Shown: one piece after another, positions 24,265-32,328 of the stretch
How positions within the stretch are numbered: position 1 is the stretch's first letter
Layout: every line of letters starts with the position of its first letter
Assembly (NCBI GenBank): GCA_900754745.1
Contig: CAAEEB010000009.1
Location: 1 to 37,065 of the forward strand
DNA from: an uncultured Collinsella sp.
GTDB taxonomy: Bacteria; Actinomycetota; Coriobacteriia; Coriobacteriales; Coriobacteriaceae
Direction of reading: 5' to 3'
DNA length: 37,065 nt
Made by a program: the position numbers and the translations under genes
Notes under the pieces: generated by a model
The model's database searches: none
The model's input: only the letters and a program-made list of their open reading frames with translations
Told to the model about the DNA's origin: nothing

Positions 24265-25109
24265 CAGCTAGCGATCAGAGGGACTGCGGGAATGTCAGAA
24301 GCAGCAACGCGAGCCGCAAAGCCCGCCTCGGTCAGTTCGATGACCTCGGTAAACGTTGCGTCGAAGAACTCCTCGGTTAGCAGGCGATACGGCGGATGAT
24401 CGGGCTCGCCGGGGTTTTCGCGCACGATCTCGTGCATGACGCCGATGGTCTTGAGCACATACTCCTTATGGATGGGATACTGCCCAAAACGCGTCGCAGC
24501 GGTATACAGGCGATCGGTCGCACGCGGAATGGAGACAATGCCCAGCGTCTTGCCAAACCAGTCAAAGTCGCCTTGCTTTTTAATGCGGAACTCCTCACAC
24601 GGCTTGCCGCCGTGCGCCTCCAGGTACTGATTCACGCGCGTATTCCATACGGTATCGGCCACCAGATGCGACCAGACGCCCAGCGTTAAATCGAGCAACG
24701 ACTGCGCCACATCTTCGGACGCAAGCGAGAACTCGCAGGCGCCGGGACCGGCAACCGGCTCGGCATCCTTGTAGCGCTGGGGATAGTGCACGCGGTTCAG
24801 TCGCTCGCGTTCCTCGATAATCGAGGTCGCCGCGGCCGGCGCACCGGTGGGTGAACTTTTAAGCAACGGCGCCACATAGGTATCCCAGAACTCATGCTCA
24901 CGAGGCTTAGGGATGGGCTCAGGCTTGGCAAAGTGCGTAATGCGGTACGGGATGGGATCGGCGATGCCAGGGACCATATAGCCCACGAAGATATCCGGAA
25001 CCACGCAGCCAAATAAAAAGGCATTGCGGTCGCGCACGCTCTTGGCAAGCGCACCGGTGCGCTCCAGCAAACGCTCCGTCTGAGCGATATGAATGTTCCA
25101 GCTTGGCAT
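24261..25109 (-). CDS. Zinc-dependent phospholipase C family protein
   Basis: Encodes 282 residues from ATG 25109 (an ATG 12 bases upstream is possible). MPSWNIHIAQTERLL, then FLFGCVVPDIFVGYMVPG, RITHF, and LLDLTLGVWSHLVADTVWN carry the Trp, His and Asp positions expected of the zinc-dependent phospholipase C/S1-P1-like helical fold (PF00882-type). No signal peptide, so it is probably cytoplasmic, unlike the secreted clostridial toxins. Bacterial members of this type are mostly uncharacterised; phospholipase activity should not be assumed. It ends in the shared CTAG with the convergent nuclease-like gene. Confidence 0.75.
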   Translation of the reverse strand: MPSWNIHIAQTERLLERTGALAKSVRDRNAFLFGCVVPDIFVGYMVPGIADPIPYRITHFAKPEPIPKPREHEFWDTYVAPLLKSSPTGAPAAATSIIEERERLNRVHYPQRYKDAEPVAGPGACEFSLASEDVAQSLLDLTLGVWSHLVADTVWNTRVNQYLEAHGGKPCEEFRIKKQGDFDWFGKTLGIVSIPRATDRLYTAATRFGQYPIHKEYVLKTIGVMHEIVRENPGEPDHPPYRLLTEEFFDATFTEVIELTEAGFAARVAASDIPAVPLIASC

Positions 25110-25188
25110 AGCCACCCCCATAAAAACCTGGATAACTATACCATCACGGCAAAGCCGCGCGGGCGGCTACGCACGCTCTACGCAGCAA

Positions 25189-25983
25189 CTAGTCCGTAGC
25201 ACCGCTTTCGGTTCCATACGACAGCGAAGGCGCCTCGACCACATGGTGATATCGATCGATATAGATTGCACGGGCCCCCAGGCGGCGCACCAAATCTTGG
25301 TGATGTGTGCTCATCAAGACCGTCTTACCCGCCGCGACGTAGGCCAGCAAGAAGTTGACCACAATGTCGCATGAATCCTCGTCGAGCCCATTGGTAGGCT
25401 CGTCGAGAACCAAGATATCCGGGTTCATCGACACCACCGCAGCCAGCGCAACGCGCTTCTTTTGCCCACCCGAGAGCTGATAGGGAGAGGCGTCGGCAAG
25501 GTCGGCAACCTGGAACAGCCCCATGGCATCGCGGACGCGGCGCTCGAGCTCGCCCGTCGGCAGCCCCATCTGCGCGGGACCAAAAGCGACCTCCTCGCCC
25601 ACCGTGGCGCAAAAGAGCTGCGCGTCGGCATTCTGGAACACAAAGCCAACGCGCTGATGAAAACGCTGAGCGGCCGCGGAATCCTTTAGAAACGCCGCAT
25701 CGATCACATGCCCGTCAAACAGGTATGCCCCTGCGTCCGCGAGTTCAAGGCCGTTAATAAGGCGCATAATCGTTGTCTTGCCGCAGCCGTTGGGACCGAG
25801 CAGGGCAACGAGTTCCCCACGATCGACCTGCAACGACACACCGTCGACAACCGTGTGCCCCGCATAGGAGAACACTACGTCGCGCAGCTCGATGAGCGGC
25901 GCGACCTCGGCGCCACCCGCACCGTTCGTGACCGCCGCACTATTCATATCGATCGTCAAAACGTCGCCCTTCCCTATTTGCAT
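25189..25983 (-). CDS. cbiO: ECF transporter ATP-binding protein (CbiO type)
   Basis: Encodes 264 residues from ATG 25983. Walker A GPNGCGKTT, Q-loop FVFQNADAQLF, signature LSGGQKKR, Walker B ILVLDEPTNGLDE and the switch His in STHHQD are all present. It powers metal uptake with the CbiM and CbiQ proteins encoded upstream. A downstream ATG (MNSAAV) or TTG could also be used; extension further upstream would overlap cbiQ. Gap to cbiQ is 22 bases. Confidence 0.92.
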   Translation of the reverse strand: MQIGKGDVLTIDMNSAAVTNGAGGAEVAPLIELRDVVFSYAGHTVVDGVSLQVDRGELVALLGPNGCGKTTIMRLINGLELADAGAYLFDGHVIDAAFLKDSAAAQRFHQRVGFVFQNADAQLFCATVGEEVAFGPAQMGLPTGELERRVRDAMGLFQVADLADASPYQLSGGQKKRVALAAVVSMNPDILVLDEPTNGLDEDSCDIVVNFLLAYVAAGKTVLMSTHHQDLVRRLGARAIYIDRYHHVVEAPSLSYGTESGATD

Positions 25984-26005
25984 CCCCAGCCGGAACCAGC
26001 AGCGC

Positions 26006-26842
26006 CTACAGCACGGCGCACAACACTGCGAGCAGCGCCACACCGGCCGCATAGACCGCATCGCGCCAGCCAAACCCGGCGCGTGCGGGCGCCGGATACG
26101 CACCGGCAAAGCCGCGGCAAAGCATGGCCTCGTCCATCGCGCGGCTGCATTCCATCGCCTTGATAAAGGTCATGCCCATGATACCCGCGATCGAATCGGT
26201 ACGCGAAAATCCCTCAGGCGCACGGCCAACGCTGCGCAGCATGACCGATTCGCACAGATTGTGCGCCGTGCGACCCAGCACCTCGATATGCTTGAGCGCC
26301 ATATCAAACGTAAAGATAACTTCGTCGGGTAGATGCAGCATCTTGAGCGCCGCCGACATGCGACTCCACGTGAGGGTCCACGAAACGCCCAGCACCAGCG
26401 ACACATTAATGAAGGTCTTGAGCGCAATCTTGAGCATGGCGCCCGCGGCAGAAGCGTCCAGCAGCAAGGCGGGCAGCGCCAGAACCACGGCAAACCCCGC
26501 GGCGCCGAGCGCCGGCACAAAGGTCGCGCACAGCCCGCGTGCAGGGCGCACGGCAACGAACACCAGCGCGATAGCCGCCATCAACATGAGGTACAGCGGG
26601 CTCTGCGTCAGACACACGCACAGGACGCAAACGAGCATCCCCACCAGGCGCACCGGAGCCGAAACGGAAGAAAGGGCGCGGTCGACCATCGACCCGCCCT
26701 TGTGCGCGCCACCGCCCAGGCGAACCCGCTCAAGCAGGCTCGCCAGGTGCAGGACGTTCTTTTGCATCACGCGATGACGAGCGCCCGTGGGCTCGTATCG
26801 CTCCTCGGCCGCAAGCCAGCTAGGCAGCTCGACCGTCGCCAT
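26006..26842 (-). CDS. cbiQ: ECF transporter transmembrane protein (CbiQ type)
   Basis: Encodes 278 residues from ATG 26842, 8 bases after an AAGGAAAG Shine-Dalgarno. Several membrane helices (VRLVGMLVCVLCVCLTQSPL, LYLMLMAAIALVFVAVRPA, FAVVLALPALLLDASAAGAM, INVSLVLGVSWTLTW) precede a cytoplasmic coupling helix region (EAMLCRGF, matching the A-R-G-type motif of T-components). The gene overlaps cbiM by 23 bases. The GTG at 26848 is an alternative start. Confidence 0.9.
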   Translation of the reverse strand: MATVELPSWLAAEERYEPTGARHRVMQKNVLHLASLLERVRLGGGAHKGGSMVDRALSSVSAPVRLVGMLVCVLCVCLTQSPLYLMLMAAIALVFVAVRPARGLCATFVPALGAAGFAVVLALPALLLDASAAGAMLKIALKTFINVSLVLGVSWTLTWSRMSAALKMLHLPDEVIFTFDMALKHIEVLGRTAHNLCESVMLRSVGRAPEGFSRTDSIAGIMGMTFIKAMECSRAMDEAMLCRGFAGAYPAPARAGFGWRDAVYAAGVALLAVLCAVL

Positions 26843-27905
26843 GAACACCGCTTTCCTTAACCGTCAGCGAGATCAGGCGGAATACGATGGTGAGCACCGC
26901 CACGCCAATCACGCCCGAGAGGATATACATGGCAGCCTGGCCGCCAAAGCCAAGACCCTGCTCCTCGGAATAGGCCTGGAGATAATCGCCCGTGGGCAGT
27001 GCATCGGCAAAGGTCGGGGCGTCGAGGCCGACCGAAGCCTGCAGACTGTCGTCGCCAGCCTCCTGGACGGCGGTCGCGGCGCCCTCGGCGTCCCACTCGC
27101 CCCATGCGTCACCGGTGGCCAGCAGGCCCAGCGGCGTGGCAACGACAAGCACGGCGACCAGGATGAGCGTGGGGACCAGCGAGGTCTTCTTGGCGGTTGC
27201 GCCCTCGCCAGCAAGCTGTCCATCGACGGCCTCGGGCCCGACGATAAAGCTCGGCGCCGTCTTCTTAATGAAACCGTAGATAGCGGCGGTCGCCACGCCC
27301 TCGACCACACCGGCTACCAGCATATGCGGGATCAGCATGGCCGGAATGGAAACAGACAGCGGGAAGGGGCAGTACAGCGGGGCACCCGAGGCGTTGGTAA
27401 AGAGCATCGGCTGAATGCCAAACTCGATGGCAGCGCAAAGGGCAGCCACGCACAAGCCAACCCAGCCGCCCACGATGGCAGAGACCGAAGTGCCCCAGCT
27501 CTTGTCGTGCAGGCGGCTGTTGAGCGCGCGGAATACCATAGCGGCAACAAACGGCAGCACAAAGGCCATATTGAAGCAGTTGGCGCCAAAGGACAGGATG
27601 CCGCCGTCGCCAAACAGCAGCGCCTGAAGCGCCAACGCGACCGAGACAGCGATAGCCGCAGCCTCGGGGCCCAGCAGCAGTGCGATAAGCGCGCCGCCGA
27701 CGGCGTGGCCCGTGGTGCCGCCAGGCAGCGGCACGTTGAACATCATGAGCAAAAAGGAGAAGGCGGCGCAAATACCCAGGAAGGCCATGTGCTCGCGGTC
27801 GAGCGTGGCGCGCACCTTCTTAATGCAATGAACCCACACGGGGACCATCGCCACCGCCATGACGGCATCCGTCTGCGGGGACAGGTAATTATCTGGAATG
27901 TGCAT
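26820..27905 (-). CDS. cbiM: ECF metal substrate-binding protein (CbiM/NikM-type with fused N-like domain)
   Basis: Encodes 361 residues. It starts MHIPDNYLSP: Met1 and His2 bind the metal in CbiM/NikM proteins, so the N-terminus must be exposed, and GTTGHAVGGAL adds the third conserved His. Seven or so helices make up the S-component. After about residue 240 a linker leads to a second membrane-anchored domain (TLILVAVLVVATPLGLLATG, GDAWGEW, then YILSGVIGVAVLTIVF), corresponding to the CbiN/NikN domain that is a separate gene in other organisms. A 28-bp operator and an extended -10 promoter lie upstream. Cobalt and nickel cannot be told apart by the protein alone; the operator suggests nickel. 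Confidence 0.9.
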   Translation of the reverse strand: MHIPDNYLSPQTDAVMAVAMVPVWVHCIKKVRATLDREHMAFLGICAAFSFLLMMFNVPLPGGTTGHAVGGALIALLLGPEAAAIAVSVALALQALLFGDGGILSFGANCFNMAFVLPFVAAMVFRALNSRLHDKSWGTSVSAIVGGWVGLCVAALCAAIEFGIQPMLFTNASGAPLYCPFPLSVSIPAMLIPHMLVAGVVEGVATAAIYGFIKKTAPSFIVGPEAVDGQLAGEGATAKKTSLVPTLILVAVLVVATPLGLLATGDAWGEWDAEGAATAVQEAGDDSLQASVGLDAPTFADALPTGDYLQAYSEEQGLGFGGQAAMYILSGVIGVAVLTIVFRLISLTVKESGVHGDGRAA

Positions 27906-27962
27906 ATACGCCTCCCGGTTATCAGCGCGCGGAATTGCAGCGCCGTTTGAACCATGTTGTCA

Positions 27963-27990
27963 GTGTTACGCATCGACTGATTCGTAACAC
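27963..27990. promoter_or_regulatory. Putative NikR-type operator
   Basis: GTGTTAC-N14-GTAACAC, a perfect 7-bp inverted repeat spanning 28 bp. Established NikR sites are inverted repeats of this spacing (GTATGA-N16-TCATAC in E. coli; GTGTTAC-N13/14-GTAACAC in several delta-proteobacteria). It lies 10 bases downstream of the -10 box, so a bound protein would block transcription start. No nikR gene is in the window. Confidence 0.6.
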
Positions 27991-28000
27991 GCCGCCGGCT

Positions 28001-28029
28001 ATCATAGCAAAACGACGCGCCGCCAACAA
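28001..28029 (-). promoter_or_regulatory. Promoter of the ECF metal-uptake operon
   Basis: Minus strand -10 TATGAT (28001-28006) preceded by TGC (extended -10), 17-base spacer, weak -35 TTGTTG (28024-28029). The predicted start site lies at the edge of the NikR-like operator. Confidence 0.6.
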
Positions 28030-28132
28030 AGCGACACGCCGTTTTGCAATACATATGTCACAGATGAAGAGCGCTGGCGGGCAGCAGCTCAGTCATGCCA
28101 CCGCCCTTCTGCCCATGTCTCAGTCGCAAGCC

Positions 28133-30586
28133 CTAGCCGCGAACCTCGCCGTTTACGCCCTTGCACACCTTGGTGACGATCTTCTGGTGCGCCTTTTCGA
28201 CCTCTTCGCTAGTGAGCGTGTGGTCGTCGGAGCGATACGTAAGCGCGAAGGCCATGGACTTCTTGCCCGCACCGATGCGGACCGGATCGCGGTAGACATC
28301 GAACAGGCGCACGCCCTCGAGCAGCTTGCCGCCGGCACTCGTAATACGACGCTCAAGATCCTCGCAGGTCACAGTGTTGTCGACCACGATAGCAAGGTCG
28401 TGCTCAACGGCCGGGTACTGTGAGAACTCACGGTAGTTCTCCTGGTTGCGGGCGCCCTTGATCAGCTTGTCCAGGTCGAGCTCAAAGGCAACGACGACCT
28501 CATCAATGCCCATAGCCTCGCGTGCCTCGGGATGGATCTCGCCAACCCAGCCCAGCACGGTACCGCCGGACAGAACCTCGGCGGCGCGACCCGGCTGCAA
28601 GAAGGCATAGCCCTCGCCCTCGACGGGACGGAAGCGAACCTTCTCGATGCGCAGCTGAGCAAGCAGCTCCTCGACAATGCCCTTGCCAAAGAAGAAGCGC
28701 AGCTTACGGTACTTCATGTTCCAGGACTGCTCGCTCCACTGGCCCGACAGCACGCCCGCTACGGACTTGGTCTCCTTGGGCAGGCTGGCGTTCTCGCGAC
28801 CGTGGAACAGGCTGCCGACCTCGTACAAATGCACGTTGGGCGTGCCGTGGGCCTCGTTGTAGGCCACAGACTGCAGCAGACCCGGCAGCAACGAGCGGCG
28901 CATCTCGGTCTGCTCGGCCACCAGCGGGTTCATGAGCACCACGGGGCAGCCGCGGCCTTCGGTGGACATGCCGATCTTCTCCAGGTCGCCCGGGGCGGCG
29001 AAGCCAAAGGTCGTGGTCTCGTTGAGGCCACAGGCGCGCAGGATCTCGCCGACCTTGCGGGTAAGCTTCTGCTCGCGCGTCAGACCGCCGATGTGGTTCT
29101 TGGCAGCCGGGATGGTCGCCGTCACGCGGCCCATGCCCCACAGGCGCAGGACCTCCTCGATCAGGTCGATCTCACGCGGCAGGTCGGGACGGAAGCTCGG
29201 CGGCGTGACCATAAAGTCCTCGCCATCGCGCTCGACGGTGCAGCCCAGGCGGGTGAGCGAGCGCTCGATAAAGTCGGGCTCGATGTCGGCACCGCAGATG
29301 GCGCGCACGCGGGCCAAACGCAGCTTAATGCTGTCGATGGTCTTGGGCGCGGGGAACACGTCCACATAGCCGGGGGCGACCTCGCCGCCGGCAATCTGTT
29401 CGATGAGCGCACAGGTAACGTTGGCGACGTCCACGCAGCCGGTCTCGTCAACCTGGCGCTCAAAGCGAATGGAGGCGTCGGAGATCAGCGACAGGTCGCG
29501 GCTGGTGTGCGAGGTGCGACCGGCGTTGAAGCAGGCGCTCTCGACCATCACGTCGACGGTGTCGTCCTCGATCTCGGAATCCATGCCGCCCATAACGCCG
29601 GCCAGAGCCACAGGGCGCTCGCCGTCGGTGATAAGGCCCATGCCGGCGTCGAGCGTGCGCTCCTCGCCGTCGAGCGTCGTGAACTTCTCATCCTGCTGGG
29701 CGGCGCGGACCACCACGCGACGGCGGCCATCGCGCTCGGCAAAGGTGTCCAGGTCAAAGGCGTGCAGCGGCTGACCGGTGAGCATCATCACGTAGTTGGT
29801 GATGTCGACGATGTTGTTGTGCGGACGTACGCCCAGGGCGTTGAGGCGCTTGACCATCCAGTCGGGCGACGGACTGACCTTCACATTGCGCACGATGCGC
29901 GCGACATAGCGGTCGCACAGGCCCTCGTCGGCAATCTCGACCGAAAGCTCGTCGTCGGTCGCGCGGCCAGTCTCGGCCTTGATGACGGGCAGCTCAACGT
30001 GGAAATCGCGGTCGAAAATGGCGCCGGTCTCGCGGGCCATGCCGATCATGGACAGGCAGTCGGGGCGGTTGGGCGTGATCTCGCAGTCGAGCACGGTGTC
30101 GCTCGAGCCCACGTACTCGGCAAACGGCATGCCGCAGGGCGTATCCTCGGGCAGGATCATAATGCCGGAGTGGTCGCCGCCCAGACCGAGCTCGCGCGCG
30201 GAGCAGTTCATGCCCATGGACACGACGCCGCGAAGCTTGCTCTTCTTGATCTTGACGTCGCCGGGCAGGACAGCGCCAATCATGGCCGTGACGATGTGGT
30301 CGCCGGCCTCGAAGTTCTGCGCGCCGCAGACGATCTGCAGCGGAGCGGGGTTGCCGTCGGCGTCGAGATTCTTGTCGCCCACATCGACCGAGCACACATA
30401 CATGTGGTCGCTATCGGGGTGCGGGGTCTTGGTGAGTACCTTGGCGGTCACCACGTGGTCGAAGGACTCGCCCACGGTGTCGATCGCCTCGACCTCGGTG
30501 CCGGTACGGATATATTCGTCCGAAAGGGTCTTGGGATCCTCCGGAATATCGATCATGGTCTTGAGCCAGTCGTAAGAAACGCGCAT
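28133..30586 (-). CDS. pheT: Phenylalanyl-tRNA synthetase beta chain
   Basis: Encodes 817 residues, usual length. Partner of PheS in the alpha2-beta2 enzyme. The N-terminus is MRVSYDWLKTMIDIP; an EMAPII-like tRNA-binding domain follows (about 40-150, with VVCTAK-like segments and MGMNCSARELGL), then the B3/B4 editing region, B5, the inactive synthetase-like fold (GTPNVHLYEVGSLFH), and the C-terminal FDX-ACB domain (YRSDDHTLTSEEVEKAH) that grips tRNA. ATG 30586 follows an AGGAG site. It lies 162 bases downstream of pheS, with a long palindrome in the gap. Confidence 0.96.
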   Translation of the reverse strand: MRVSYDWLKTMIDIPEDPKTLSDEYIRTGTEVEAIDTVGESFDHVVTAKVLTKTPHPDSDHMYVCSVDVGDKNLDADGNPAPLQIVCGAQNFEAGDHIVTAMIGAVLPGDVKIKKSKLRGVVSMGMNCSARELGLGGDHSGIMILPEDTPCGMPFAEYVGSSDTVLDCEITPNRPDCLSMIGMARETGAIFDRDFHVELPVIKAETGRATDDELSVEIADEGLCDRYVARIVRNVKVSPSPDWMVKRLNALGVRPHNNIVDITNYVMMLTGQPLHAFDLDTFAERDGRRRVVVRAAQQDEKFTTLDGEERTLDAGMGLITDGERPVALAGVMGGMDSEIEDDTVDVMVESACFNAGRTSHTSRDLSLISDASIRFERQVDETGCVDVANVTCALIEQIAGGEVAPGYVDVFPAPKTIDSIKLRLARVRAICGADIEPDFIERSLTRLGCTVERDGEDFMVTPPSFRPDLPREIDLIEEVLRLWGMGRVTATIPAAKNHIGGLTREQKLTRKVGEILRACGLNETTTFGFAAPGDLEKIGMSTEGRGCPVVLMNPLVAEQTEMRRSLLPGLLQSVAYNEAHGTPNVHLYEVGSLFHGRENASLPKETKSVAGVLSGQWSEQSWNMKYRKLRFFFGKGIVEELLAQLRIEKVRFRPVEGEGYAFLQPGRAAEVLSGGTVLGWVGEIHPEAREAMGIDEVVVAFELDLDKLIKGARNQENYREFSQYPAVEHDLAIVVDNTVTCEDLERRITSAGGKLLEGVRLFDVYRDPVRIGAGKKSMAFALTYRSDDHTLTSEEVEKAHQKIVTKVCKGVNGEVRG

Positions 30587-30645
30587 GTAGCTCTCCTAGT
30601 TCTTAATCTCCGCATAGGGAGGAATATCAAATGAAGACGTTCGCC

Positions 30646-30752
30646 TTAGGGTTGTCCAGGTGCCCCAGGTTGGCGTGAAAGAGGAGCGACGCGTACTAAA
30701 GGTACGCGAGCGACGGTTTGAACGCCAAGATGGGGTGCCTGGGCAAGCCTAA
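30646..30752. repeat. Long imperfect palindrome between pheS and pheT
   Basis: Arms at about 30646-30680 and 30716-30752 pair in roughly 30 of 36 positions, with a short inner hairpin GCGTAC-taaag-GTACGC at 30691-30707. In the minus-strand transcript it would form a long stem directly after the pheS stop codon, which it overlaps. There is no T-tract. It may adjust expression of pheT or RNA stability, or may be a dispersed repeat. Confidence 0.7.
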
Positions 30753-31825
30753 AATTGGTTCAGGAAGCGCATATCACCTGTCATGAGCGTTCGCAGGTCG
30801 GGCAGGTCGTAGCGCAGGGCCGCGACGCGCTCGGCGCCAATACCAAAGGCGAAGCCGGTGTACTTCTCGGGGTCGATGCCGCAGTTAATCAGGACGTTGG
30901 GATCGACCATGCCGCAGCCCAGGATCTCGATCCATCCGCTGTGCTTGCAGAAGTTGCAGCCCTTGCCGCCGCAGACGTGGCAGCTCACGTCCACCTCGCA
31001 GCTGGGCTCGGTGAAGGGGAAGAAGTGCGGGCGGTAACGCGTCTTGCGATCCTCGCCAAACATGCATTTAACAAAGTAGTCGAGCGTGCCCTTCAGGTCG
31101 CCAAAGGTGATACCCTCGTCGACGACCAGTCCCTCGATCTGGTTGAACTGCGGCAGGTGGCAGGCATCGGCCGTGTCGGGACGGTAGACGGTGCCCGGGC
31201 AGATCATGTAGATGGGCGGCTTTTGCGACTCCATGGTGTGGATCTGCACACCCGAGGTCTGGGTGCGCAGCAGCACGTCGGACTCGCCGTGGGCGTGAGC
31301 CTCGGGGTGCGCGACGCTGCCGGGGTTGTTGTCGACCACGTAGAAGGTATCGCGGGCCGAGCGGCTCGGGTGATCCATGGGCGCGTTAAGTGCGGTGAAG
31401 TTGTAGTAGGAGGTGTCGACCATGGGGCCGGACTCGACGGTGTAGCCGATGCCGCAGAAGATGTCCTCGGCCTCCTCGATGATCTGCTTGATCAGGTGCT
31501 GGTGACCGATCTGCGGACGGATGCCCGGCAGCGTGATGTCGACGGCCTCGTGCTCGAGTGCGTGCTTGAGGGCGGCGGCCTTCATCTCGGTGGTGCGCTC
31601 GTCGAGCATGCCCTCGATCAGCTGGCGCATCTCGTTGGCGCGCTTGCCCATCACGGGACGATCCTCGGGGGCGAGCTTGCCCATCATGCGCATCAGGCCG
31701 GTGATGCGGCCCTTGCGGCCGAGCAGCTCAACGCGCGCGGCCTCGAGCTTTGCGGCGTCGTCGGCGCCTGCGACGAGCTCCTTGGCCTCTTCCTCGAGTT
31801 TGACCAGATCATCAATCAGACTCAT
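30749..31825 (-). CDS. pheS: Phenylalanyl-tRNA synthetase alpha chain
   Basis: Encodes 358 residues from ATG 31825, which has an AAGGGAAG Shine-Dalgarno. Class II synthetase catalytic core: an N-terminal coiled coil (LVKLEEEAKELVAGADDAAK), motif 1 region (GHQHLIKQIIEEAEDIF), motif 2 (PGTVYRPDTADACHLPQFNQ, then IEGLVVDEG), and motif 3 (FAFGIGAERVAALRY). FPFTEPSCEVDVSCHVCGGKG followed by CNFC is a Cys-rich insertion seen in many PheS proteins. A longer reading frame upstream would run through the T-box leader and is not a start. Confidence 0.96.
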   Translation of the reverse strand: MSLIDDLVKLEEEAKELVAGADDAAKLEAARVELLGRKGRITGLMRMMGKLAPEDRPVMGKRANEMRQLIEGMLDERTTEMKAAALKHALEHEAVDITLPGIRPQIGHQHLIKQIIEEAEDIFCGIGYTVESGPMVDTSYYNFTALNAPMDHPSRSARDTFYVVDNNPGSVAHPEAHAHGESDVLLRTQTSGVQIHTMESQKPPIYMICPGTVYRPDTADACHLPQFNQIEGLVVDEGITFGDLKGTLDYFVKCMFGEDRKTRYRPHFFPFTEPSCEVDVSCHVCGGKGCNFCKHSGWIEILGCGMVDPNVLINCGIDPEKYTGFAFGIGAERVAALRYDLPDLRTLMTGDMRFLNQF

Positions 31826-31910
31826 GTCTTCCCTTTCGTCTCTCGCGCATCCGCGCTCCGGGACGGCTGACGCCGCCCGATGCTGCGGATGCGCGGCCCG
31901 GTTCGGTAAC

Positions 31911-32155
31911 AAAAAACCGCCCTCGGGCATGTGCATTGCCCAAGGACGGTTAAATTCCGCGGTACCACCTTGTTTGACCCGGCGGATGTCTGGCCCGCCG
32001 CGCCCACTCTGCGCCCCTTATCGCGAGGCTCACGGCTTCCCTACTGGGGCTTCGCCGCCGCTGGCCGCGCGCCCGTTGAGGTTGCTGCTCGGGAGTGAAC
32101 GCTTGGCCCTTGTCACCGCAGGAAGGCTTGCAGCCCATGACCTTCCCTCTCTTGC
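31911..32155 (-). promoter_or_regulatory. T-box leader of pheST
   Basis: Minus strand: the T-box sequence AGGTGGTACCGCGG (about 31958-31971) is followed by an intrinsic terminator (31937-31951 with 31915-31929, 14 bp with G-U wobble, then TTTTTTG). Upstream, AGAGAGGGAAGG starts Stem I; its GGGA can pair with TCCC at 32091-32096. Just 5' of that strand is the candidate specifier codon UUC (32097-32099) followed by A, in agreement with a Phe T-box. Uncharged tRNA-Phe would favour antitermination and pheST expression. A weak -10 (TATCCT, 32202-32207) may start transcription. The divergent gap 32208-32328 up to the carboxypeptidase shows no clear promoter of its own. Confidence 0.85.
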
Positions 32156-32328
32156 CGGCGACGCGGCGGGCAAAACCCTCTCCGTCAACGCATTGGGCTA
32201 TAGGATAACACATTCCGCGAGCATATCGCCGCGTTCCGTTTTGTTTGTGCTGGGTACAAGGTAGGTAGCTGTGCAAACTGGCCGTGCGCCCATCCGTGGC
32301 GCTCGGCTCGCGAGATCAAGGATATGGC

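Noticed and set aside
27906..28060. Cobalamin riboswitch upstream of cbiM
   Set aside because: No B12-box (GCCACTG-like) and the leader is too short (about 90 bases from the likely start); the palindrome fits a protein operator better.
28532..30634. Plus-strand open frame opposite pheT
   Set aside because: Antisense of a gene with full domain match; composition typical of codon-bias shadow.
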